Shown in pieces: positions 1 to 7,579 of a DNA stretch of 28,319 nt (its first letter is position 1; each line of letters opens with the position of its first letter). Both the position numbers and the translations under genes were made by a program. Origin of the DNA: an uncultured Rickettsiales bacterium (GTDB lineage Bacteria; Pseudomonadota; Alphaproteobacteria; Rickettsiales; UBA1997); the NCBI GenBank assembly GCA_934725005.1, contig CAKVBE010000002.1, positions 1 to 28,319 on the forward strand, written 5' to 3'. Under the pieces are notes generated by a model. It was not told the origin of the DNA. It saw only the letters and a program-made list of their open reading frames with translations, and searched no databases.

Positions 1-1722
1 TTAGTTGACAAGGAATTTCGCTACCTTAGGACCATCAGAGTTATGGCCGCCGATTACTGCTGCTTATATTAAAAATAATTATCTTTAATTTTAACTACAC
101 AGTTCCTGGCAGGTGTCAGACCTTATACATCATCTTACGATTTAGCAAAGTCCTGTGTTTTTATTAAACAGTCGCTACCCCCTTTTATATTATTTTATTA
201 AGTAATATACTTAATAAAAACCTTTTCTTCCGAAGTTACAAGGTTAATTTGCCGAGTTCCTTCACTATGATTCACTTTATCGTCTTAGTATACTCTACCC
301 ATTTACCTGTGTTGGTTTTTAGTACGGTTTTATAAAAAAGTTTTTTGAATTAAATTTAATTAAAGTATATCCTTTAATTGTTTAAGTCCTTTTTAATAAT
401 ACTCATCAAAATCAGTTTTCACCTAATTTTTAGAGACCGCATTACTTAATTTTGTTTAACAATTATAAATTAAAAACCTTAAATTTTCGACGATAATAAT
501 TAATTACCTATTTTATATTATTTAGATTACTCATACCAGTATTATCACTTCTGATACACTAATAAATTTTTCAATTTATCTTTTTGCATACAGAACGTTC
601 TGTTACCATTTAAACTTATTTATTTAAATTTGCTATTTCGGTATATTTCTTCAAATCTCCCTACATCGTCCGAATTTTTAAATTAAACCAATGAGCTTTT
701 ACGCTTTCTTTAAAGAATGGCTGCTTCTGAACCTAACTCTTAGTTATCACAATTTAAAAATTCATTTCTTATGAGAAAATTTATAATTTAAAGACCTTAA
801 TAAACAATCTGGGCTGTTTCCCTCTCGACCTACAACCTTAGCATTATAAGTCCGATTATCAAAATAATATTTTGTATTCGAAGTTTCCTTAAAATTGGTA
901 AAGCTTTATGGGCAACCCTCTTTTATCGATATCTCTACCACAAAATATTAATTTTAACACTTTACGTAAATAGATTTCACAGAAAACCAGCTATCTCCAA
1001 GTTTGATTAGCCTTTCACCCCTAATCACAAATCATCCCAATCTTATGCAACAGACACGGGTTCAGTCCTCAAAAATAAATTAATATTTTGTCAACTTATT
1101 CATAATTAGATCACTTGGTTTCGGGTCTTATTTATATAACTTATAAATTCTATTCAAATTCGCTTTTACTAAGTCTACATCTTTTGATTTAAACTTGCTA
1201 TATAAATAAACTTACTGGTCCATTATACAAAAGGTACATTGTCACTTCTTTTGAAGCTTCAATTGATATAAGCATTAGATTTCAAAATCTTTTCAATTTC
1301 GTAAGTTCTATTTCACCTTTCCTTCGCAGTACTAGTTCACTATCGATTATTTATTATATTTAGGCTTAAAGGATGGTTCCCTTATCTTCAAACAAAATTA
1401 CACCTATTTCGTTCTACTCAATTATTTGATAAAATTAAAATACACTGGAATATAATACCATTTATATAAATTTATATTTATATAATTTTATCAAATCTAT
1501 AACCCATTTCCATGTTCGTTCGCCACTACTTACAGAATATCGTTTGATTTTTATTCTTTAGTTACTTAGATGTTTCAGTTCACTAAATTTTTTATTTTCA
1601 TTCAGAAAAAGTTTTCTCTTAGGATCTTTATAAATCATAAATACTTTCATTATAAATTTCATTAAAAACGTCCTTAATGTAATAAATATCTAGGTATCCA
1701 TCTAATGCTCTTATATATATTT
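1..1722 (-). rRNA. rnl: Large subunit rRNA, 5' part (gene continues across the cut at 28242/1)
   Basis: Read on the minus strand this is the 5' two thirds of the mitochondrial 23S-like rRNA. Bases 1-60 are the complement of the highly conserved helix 69-71 region of domain IV (GGTCCTAAGGTAGCGAAATT). The gene then runs toward a 5' end near 1720, where GCATTAGATGGATACC resembles the bacterial start GTGGATGCC. Together with the part at 27350-28242 the molecule is about 2.6 kb, shorter than E. coli 23S. The exact 5' end is an estimate, set by similarity and by trnM starting at 1734. Variable helices are extremely AT-rich, while the conserved cores stay GC-richer than the protein genes. The gene follows rns and trnM in the same direction. 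Confidence 0.95.
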
Positions 1723-1733
1723 ATAAAAATAAT

Positions 1734-1800
1734 TTTCAAAGTTAGGAATCGAACCTAAATAACAAATGCATGAAACTTGATAGTAACCATACACTTTGAA
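1734..1800 (-). tRNA. trnM: tRNA-Met(CAT), short form with a reduced D arm
   Basis: It folds with acceptor TTCAAAG/CTTTGAA (perfect), anticodon stem CAAGT/ATTTG with loop TTCATGC, and T arm TTAGG-TTCGATT-CCTAA. The anticodon is CAT. At about 67 nt it is the shortest tRNA here: the D arm offers only about two pairs around GGTTAC, and loop positions 37-38 are GC instead of the usual AA. It sits between rns and rnl. It is one of three CAT tRNAs. Whether it is an initiator, an elongator or a tRNA-Ile modified to lysidine cannot be settled from the sequence. Confidence 0.85.
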
Positions 1801-1848
1801 AGTTTTATCATTTTACATATCTTTAATTTTTTTAATAAATTATTTATT

Positions 1849-3407
<1,559 letters not shown>

Positions 3408-3431
3408 AATTATATATTTAAATATATAATT
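3408..3431. repeat. 24-bp perfect palindrome at the rns 5' boundary
   Basis: The half-site is AATTATATATTT followed immediately by its reverse complement, all A/T. It lies directly before the 5' end of rns, in the 85-bp spacer after nad6. It could form a cruciform or an RNA hairpin marking where rns is cut from the precursor. In sequence this AT-rich a palindrome of this length is unusual but not impossible by chance. Confidence 0.6.
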
Positions 3432-3492
3432 CAGAAAACATTAATCTCTTTAAAATCTATATATTTTTATAAAACTAGAAAGTTTATAAAAA

Positions 3493-4092
3493 TTAATGTA
3501 CTAAAAAAACAGCATTAGAAACTTCACGAGAAATTTGTTGATAAACTAATTGATAGCGTCTTACAGTTTTATTTGATTCTTTACTTAATAAAATAGCACT
3601 AATCAAACCAATTAATAAAACTAAGCCTGCTAATATAAAATAAAAATAATATACATTAAACATAACTTGACCTAACATTTTAATGTTATCGACAAAATAT
3701 AATTTACTAAACCAATCATTATAAATAATATTTGTATCATTAGTTATAAAAATATTAAAAACATCTGCATTAAAAATTACATTATAAAAAATAACACAAC
3801 AAATTAAAATATTAATAAAAGAAATAAATTTAGTTGTATTTTTTTCATTAAGTTTTATTTTAAGCATCATAACGACGAATAAAAATAATATTGTAATTGC
3901 ACCAACATATATTAAAATAAACATTAAAGCTAAGTAATCTATGTTTAATAAAAATAAGATACACATAGTACTAAAAAAAGCGAGTATTAAAAATAAAACA
4001 GCATAAACTGCATTATTTACAGAAATAGTCATAAATACAGAAATGATAATAATACTTGCAAAAAAATTGAAAAAGAAATTAGACATTTTCAA
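3493..4092 (-). CDS. nad6: NADH dehydrogenase subunit 6
   Basis: This is a membrane-arm subunit of complex I (NuoJ family), sitting next to subunits 3 and 4L where quinone chemistry is coupled to proton transfer. The protein has 199 residues and about five hydrophobic segments. Residues 52-76 (DYLALMFILIYVGAITILFL...) match the signature third helix of ND6, and residues 27-39 (NAVYAVLFLILAF) the preceding one. A hydrophilic loop follows at about 77-88. The start is the ATG at 4092; a second ATG two codons later is equally possible. Only 6 nt separate it from trnP, so the mRNA would be almost leaderless after tRNA excision. It is the last protein gene before rns. Confidence 0.96.
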   Translation of the reverse strand: MKMSNFFFNFFASIIIISVFMTISVNNAVYAVLFLILAFFSTMCILFLLNIDYLALMFILIYVGAITILFLFVVMMLKIKLNEKNTTKFISFINILICCVIFYNVIFNADVFNIFITNDTNIIYNDWFSKLYFVDNIKMLGQVMFNVYYFYFILAGLVLLIGLISAILLSKESNKTVRRYQLVYQQISREVSNAVFLVH

Positions 4093-4098
4093 ATATAA

Positions 4099-4171
4099 TC
4101 AGAAAGGTATGAATCGAACATACTACATTTGTGCCCAAGACAAAGACGTTAACCATTGACGTTACATTCTG
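4099..4171 (-). tRNA. trnP: tRNA-Pro(TGG)
   Basis: 73 nt cloverleaf. Acceptor CAGAATG/CTTTCTG has one T-T mismatch. D stem is ACGT/ACGT, anticodon stem TTTGT/ACAAA with loop CTTGGGC (anticodon TGG, G37 as usual for Pro), and T arm GTATG-TTCGATT-CATAC. It lies 6 nt ahead of nad6. Confidence 0.95.
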
Positions 4172-4177
4172 ATTTAA

Positions 4178-4249
4178 TAATGAGAATAGGATTCGAACCT
4201 ATGGCATCTAGATTATGATTCTATTGTTATACCACTTAACTATCTCACT
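4178..4249 (-). tRNA. trnM: tRNA-Met(CAT), second copy
   Basis: 72 nt. Acceptor AGTGAGA/TCTCATT, D arm GTTA-AGTGGTA-TAAC, anticodon stem ATAGA/TCTAG with loop ATCATAA (anticodon CAT), T arm ATAGG-TTCGAAT-CCTAT. The outermost anticodon-stem pair is mismatched. Its sequence is unlike the other two CAT tRNAs, so the three probably divide initiator, elongator and Ile(CAU) roles. It directly follows nad3. Confidence 0.92.
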
Positions 4250-4257
4250 TTTTTATT

Positions 4258-4617
4258 TTATTCCCATTCAAGAGCACCTTTTTTATATTCATAAACAAAA
4301 CCAAGAGTTAATAAAATAAAAAAAATAACCATTGCAAAGTAACCTGCAACAGATAACATTGATAAAGAAATTGCCCAAGGGAATAAAAATGAAATTTCTA
4401 AATCAAACATTAAAAATAAAATAGCAACTAAATAGAAATGAATTTCAAAAGTATTACGAGCATCATCAAAAGGAGTAAAACCACATTCATAAGCAGCTAA
4501 TTTATTTGAATCATCTGCACGAATACCAAAAATATAAGAAATGGCAAAAGCAACATATGAAATGACTATTGCACAAACAAAATAAACAAATAACGCATAT
4601 AAATCATTAAAAAACAT
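4258..4617 (-). CDS. nad3: NADH dehydrogenase subunit 3
   Basis: This is the membrane-arm subunit NuoA/ND3, near the quinone cavity of complex I. It has 119 residues, normal for the family. Three membrane segments lie at about 6-30, 61-80 and 85-112. The conserved loop YECGFTPFDDAR (43-54) carries Cys45, the residue exposed in the deactive state of the enzyme. It is followed by the signature FDLEISFLFPWA (71-82). The ATG at 4617 leaves a 21-nt leader after trnD. It stops with TAA just before trnM. Confidence 0.98.
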   Translation of the reverse strand: MFFNDLYALFVYFVCAIVISYVAFAISYIFGIRADDSNKLAAYECGFTPFDDARNTFEIHFYLVAILFLMFDLEISFLFPWAISLSMLSVAGYFAMVIFFILLTLGFVYEYKKGALEWE

Positions 4618-4638
4618 CGTTGTTTATATATTTTTAAA

Positions 4639-4712
4639 CGGAATAAACAGGATTCGAACCTATATCTTCTAGAGTGACAACCTAGTATTTTAACCATTAA
4701 AACTATTACTCC
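4639..4712 (-). tRNA. trnD: tRNA-Asp(GTC)
   Basis: 74 nt. Acceptor GGAGTAA/TTATTCC with discriminator G, D stem GTTT/AAAT, anticodon stem CTAGG/TCTAG with loop TTGTCAC (GTC), T arm ATAGG-TTCGAAT-CCTGT. It is upstream of nad3 in a tRNA cluster. Confidence 0.95.
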
Positions 4713-4723
4713 ACTAATATTTT

Positions 4724-4797
4724 TAGGTTTAATAGGACTCGAACCTATAACTTCACAGTTATGAGCAGCACATTCTAACCAATTGAATTATAAACCT
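4724..4797 (-). tRNA. trnM: tRNA-Met(CAT), probable elongator
   Basis: 74 nt. Acceptor AGGTTTA/TAAACCT (perfect), D arm ATTC-AATTGGTTA-GAAT, anticodon loop CTCATAA, T arm ATAGG-TTCGAGT-CCTAT. The D arm and the GCTCATAAC anticodon region most resemble bacterial elongator tRNA-Met. The anticodon stem TGCTG/CTGTG has a T-T mismatch. The elongator call is inference. Confidence 0.93.
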
Positions 4798-4803
4798 AAA
4801 TTA

Positions 4804-4886
4804 TGTTTATTACAAGACTTGAACTTGTATTCTGCAAGAGAAATAGATTTTAAGTCTATCGTGTCTACCATTTCCACCAAATAAAC
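4804..4886 (-). tRNA. trnL: tRNA-Leu(TAA)
   Basis: 83 nt class II tRNA with a long variable arm. Acceptor GTTTATT/AATAAAC, D loop AAATGGTAGAC typical of Leu, anticodon stem ATAGA/TCTAT with loop CTTAAAA (TAA), T arm ACAAG-TTCAAGT-CTTGT. It reads the dominant TTA codons. Confidence 0.96.
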
Positions 4887-5026
4887 ATTTTTTATTTACT
4901 ATACTATCATAATTATGATTCTCTAAAAATTTAGATATTTATAATTAGTTTTATAAATTTAACATTTGATTTATTTTCTAAAGTGCAAGTTATATTTTAT
5001 ACGTCGATAATATAATAAATAAAAAT
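4887..5026. other. 140-bp AT-rich spacer between trnN and trnL
   Basis: This is one of the two longest spacers in the genome. I see no tRNA, rRNA or credible reading frame in it on either strand. It contains a perfect 14-bp palindrome ATCATAATTATGAT at 4906-4919. It may be a remnant of a lost gene or a regulatory spacer. Confidence 0.5.
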
Positions 5027-5099
5027 CTCTCTAAATAGGACTCGAACCTATAACTTCATGATTAACAGTCATGCGTTCTAACCTTTGAACTATTAAAGA
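5027..5099 (-). tRNA. trnN: tRNA-Asn(GTT)
   Basis: 73 nt. Acceptor TCTTTAA/TTAGAGA, D stem GTTC/GAAC, anticodon stem CATGA/TCATG with loop CTGTTAA (GTT), T arm ATAGG-TTCGAGT-CCTAT, discriminator G. Its first base directly abuts the last Lys codon of rps12, which has no stop codon before it. Confidence 0.96.
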
Positions 5100-5471
5100 T
5101 TTTTTTTTTTTAGTACCATATTTTGATCTAGAATTTTTTTGTGTAGATACACCACTACAATCATATACACCGCGAACTACTTTATAATGTACACCTGGTA
5201 AATCTTTACGTTTACCACCTTGTATTAAAACAATAGAATGTTCTTGTAAATTATGTCCAATACCAGGAATATAACTAGTAATACAATAATTATTACGTAA
5301 TTTAACTTTTGCAACTTTTCGACGTGCTGAGTTCGGTTTTTTTGGATTTTTTATAAAAACATTTAAGCATATACCTTTTTTTTGTGGATTTTTACATAAT
5401 GCGGAATAATTTTTTAATTGATCCTGTTTTGAATTGAATCTATAGTGTAAAACTTGATTTAATGTTGACAT
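5100..5471 (-). CDS. rps12: Ribosomal protein S12 (uS12), no stop codon before trnN
   Basis: uS12 lies at the decoding centre of the small subunit. Hallmarks: [14 protein letters not shown] (44-57), PGIGHN (69-74), [17 protein letters not shown] (85-101) and the C-terminal [11 protein letters not shown] (114-124). I place the start at the ATG at 5471 (MSTLNQ, like the family's MPTINQ). The upstream in-frame ATG at 5534 lies inside trnW. The 124 codons, a normal S12 length, end on a run of 12 A (four Lys) that touches the first base of trnN. No stop occurs in frame until 5031-5033, inside trnN. Loss of one A, by slippage, editing or a sequencing error, would give Asn-Leu-TAA with the stop in the tRNA acceptor. 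It lies near rps7, as in bacteria, but in reversed order. Confidence 0.93.
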
Positions 5472-5488
5472 TAATTTTCTTATAATTT

Positions 5489-5559
5489 CAAGAGAAAAGG
5501 GACTTGAACCCTTAAAGTTGGTTTTGGAGACCAATATTTTACCATTAAATTATACTCTT
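5489..5559 (-). tRNA. trnW: tRNA-Trp(CCA)
   Basis: 71 nt. Acceptor AAGAGTA/TTCTCTT (one T-T mismatch), D stem ATTT/AAAT, anticodon stem TTGGT/ACCAA with loop CTCCAAA (CCA), T arm AAGGG-TTCAAGT-CCCTT, discriminator G. A CCA anticodon, rather than TCA, fits a standard code in which TGA is not Trp. It lies between rps7 and rps12. Confidence 0.96.
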
Positions 5560-5568
5560 TTATTTATT

Positions 5569-6000
5569 TTAAAACCATTTATAATGTGAATTATTTTTTA
5601 ATTTTAAAAAATTTTCATTTTGTAATTTATAAGCTGAAAATGTATAACTAGTTTGAAATAATGAATTTAAAATTTCTTGACTTAAAAAATAACTTAAACT
5701 ATTATATTTAGTTAATTTTACTTTACTACAAGCATCTTGTAATAAATTTAAAATTACTCTTACTCTTTTTTTTTTTGGCAAAAATAAAATATATTGAGTT
5801 AAACGTGACATATAAACTATTTTTTCAATATAAAATAAAGGTTCTATTATTTGAAAAAAATTCAAAAATATTTTATAGTTATTACGATTTTGAATATTTA
5901 AAAAATAAAAAATATTATTTAATAATTTAAATGAATTATATTTTCTGCCATCAATTAAAAATTTATTAATAAATTTAGTACGTAAATTTAAAAATTTCAT
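5569..6000 (-). CDS. rps7: Ribosomal protein S7 (uS7)
   Basis: uS7 is a primary 16S-binding protein that organises the small-subunit head at the E site. The protein has 143 residues, a little short of the bacterial 155 or so. Family features: an N-terminal basic stretch DGRKYNSFKLLNNIFYFL (about 17-34), the helical core SRLTQYILFLPKKKRVRVILNLLQDA (about 65-90), and the C-terminal NSHYKWF (137-143), equivalent to the conserved AHYRW. The ATG at 6000 is 14 nt after trnE. trnW and rps12 follow. Confidence 0.9.
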   Translation of the reverse strand: MKFLNLRTKFINKFLIDGRKYNSFKLLNNIFYFLNIQNRNNYKIFLNFFQIIEPLFYIEKIVYMSRLTQYILFLPKKKRVRVILNLLQDACSKVKLTKYNSLSYFLSQEILNSLFQTSYTFSAYKLQNENFLKLKNNSHYKWF

Positions 6001-6014
6001 AACGTTTCAATGAA

Positions 6015-6086
6015 CATCTCTTGCAAGAATCGAACTTGCTCCAATACCGTGAAAGGGTAATGTCCTAACCAGTAGACTAAAAAGAT
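6015..6086 (-). tRNA. trnE: tRNA-Glu(TTC)
   Basis: 72 nt. Acceptor ATCTTTT/AAGAGAT, D stem GTCT/GGAC, anticodon stem TTACC/GGTAT with loop CTTTCAC (TTC), T arm GCAAG-TTCGATT-CTTGC, discriminator G. Confidence 0.96.
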
Positions 6087-6094
6087 TAAACATT

Positions 6095-6167
6095 TGTCTC
6101 GAAGTGGAATCGAACCACTACATAAGGTTTTTCAGACCTTCACTCTAACCTCTTGAGTTATCGAAAC
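6095..6167 (-). tRNA. trnF: tRNA-Phe(GAA)
   Basis: 73 nt. Acceptor GTTTCGA/TCGAGAC, D stem ACTC/GAGT, anticodon stem AAGGT/ACCTT with loop CTGAAAA (GAA), T arm AGTGG-TTCGATT-CCACT, discriminator A. Confidence 0.97.
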
Positions 6168-6169
6168 AA

Positions 6170-6210
6170 TTATTATATTATAATAATATTATTAGATTAT
6201 AATATAATAA
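6170..6210. repeat. 15-bp perfect inverted repeat between nad4L and trnF
   Basis: Left arm TTATTATATTATAAT (6170-6184) and right arm ATTATAATATAATAA (6196-6210) are exact reverse complements around an 11-base loop. It starts 3 bases from the 5' end of trnF in the 104-bp spacer after nad4L. It would form an RNA hairpin in the precursor and could mark the nad4L 3' end. All arm bases are A/T, so chance cannot be excluded. Confidence 0.6.
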
Positions 6211-6271
6211 CTCTATAAATTTTAATTATAAAAATAATCTATAATTTTTCTTACGATTATGTAGTTAGATA

Positions 6272-6574
6272 TTAAAAGTATAATAAATTAAAATTATCTA
6301 TAAGAATATTACCACGAACACGATATGAAACTAATAATAAAGATAAACCAATAGAAGTTTCAACTGCAGCAATAGTTAAAATAAATAAAGTAAAAATTTG
6401 ACCAACAATATCATCTAAATAAATAGAGAAAACAATAAATAAAATATTAACAGATAATAAAATTAATTCAATAGAGATTAAAATAATTAAAATACTTTTT
6501 TTATTATAGATTAAACCAAAAAAACTAATTAAAAAGATTATAACAGAAACAAATAAATATTTAATTAAAAACAT
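6272..6574 (-). CDS. nad4L: NADH dehydrogenase subunit 4L
   Basis: This is membrane-arm subunit NuoK/ND4L of complex I, 100 residues, full length. It has three membrane segments. The family's two membrane-buried acidic residues are visible in SIELILLSVNILF (about 34-46) and AAVETSIGLSLLL (about 69-81). The start ATG overlaps the end of nad1 by 10 bp (ATGTTTTTAA), so the two are surely cotranscribed and the start may be reached by termination-reinitiation. Confidence 0.97.
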   Translation of the reverse strand: MFLIKYLFVSVIIFLISFFGLIYNKKSILIILISIELILLSVNILFIVFSIYLDDIVGQIFTLFILTIAAVETSIGLSLLLVSYRVRGNILIDNFNLLYF

Positions 6575-7554
6575 AATGTATTTGGAAGAGTGTTACAAGA
6601 TACTAAAATACCAGCTATAAAGATAAACCAGCCAAAGCATAAAGGCAATAAAGATTTCCAACCAATTCTCATTAATTGATCATAACGGAATCTAACATAT
6701 GCACCACGAATGATAACATAAAGAGAAATAAATAAGAAAATTTTTAAACATAACCAAATAGCACCTGGAATACAAGTTAAACCAAATAATGGTAACCAAC
6801 CACCAAAGAAAAGAATACTTATAGTTGTACTCATAACAATAATATTACCATATTCACCAATAAAGAATAAAGCGAAACCCATTGCAGAATATTCAGTATT
6901 AAAACCAGAGACTAATTCACCTTCTGCTTCAGGTAAATCAAAAGGATGACGATTACATTCTGCTAATAAAGCAATAAGAAAAATAACAAATAAAGGAAAT
7001 AAAGGAATACAAAACCAAATATATTTTTGTGCTAAAACAATTTTGGTAAAATTTAAAGAACCAGTACATAAAAATATAACAGCAAAAACAGCACCAATGG
7101 AAAGTTCATAAGAAACCATTTGAGCTGCAGAACGTATAGAACCCATAAATGGATATTTAGTATTACTTGCCCAACCAGAAATAATAATACCATAAATTGC
7201 TAAAGAAGAAATTGCATAAAAAAATAAAACACCTACATTAAAATCAGTATAAGTAATACCTTTAGAAAGAGGTAAAACTGCCCAATACATCATAGTACCA
7301 ATAAAAGTAATAACAGGAGCTAAAATAAATAAGAAAGTATTAACATTTGTTGGTAAAATAATTTCTTTTAACATTAATTTTAAACCATCAGTTAATGGTT
7401 GTAAAATACCAGAAGGACCGACTACATTTGGACCTTTTCGACGTTGAATACTACCTAAAATTTCACGTTCAACTAAAGTCATATATGCAACACCTATAAG
7501 AACTGGTAAAATAATTAATAAATATTCTAAAATTAATAATAAAGTTTTAATCAT
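6565..7554 (-). CDS. nad1: NADH dehydrogenase subunit 1
   Basis: This is NuoH/ND1, the subunit joining the membrane arm to the peripheral arm and forming much of the quinone tunnel. It has 329 residues and about eight membrane helices. Signatures are RRKGPNVVGPSGILQPLTDGLKL (about 38-60) and the quinone-site loop AECNRHPFDLPEAEGELVSGFNTEY (about 198-222) with its conserved acidic residues. The start at 7554 follows nad11 by 25 nt. Its last codons overlap nad4L. Confidence 0.98.
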   Translation of the reverse strand: MIKTLLLILEYLLIILPVLIGVAYMTLVEREILGSIQRRKGPNVVGPSGILQPLTDGLKLMLKEIILPTNVNTFLFILAPVITFIGTMMYWAVLPLSKGITYTDFNVGVLFFYAISSLAIYGIIISGWASNTKYPFMGSIRSAAQMVSYELSIGAVFAVIFLCTGSLNFTKIVLAQKYIWFCIPLFPLFVIFLIALLAECNRHPFDLPEAEGELVSGFNTEYSAMGFALFFIGEYGNIIVMSTTISILFFGGWLPLFGLTCIPGAIWLCLKIFLFISLYVIIRGAYVRFRYDQLMRIGWKSLLPLCFGWFIFIAGILVSCNTLPNTLCF

Positions 7555-7579
7555 TTTTTTAAATTTTTATATAATAATT

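Noticed and set aside
1425..1495. 13-bp inverted repeat TTTGATAAAATTA / TAATTTTATCAAA
   Set aside because: It is inside rnl and is best explained as an rRNA helix in a variable region.
5472..5534. Upstream 21-codon extension of rps12
   Set aside because: It lies mostly inside trnW and adds residues before the family's normal M-T-N-Q start; the ATG at 5471 fits better.
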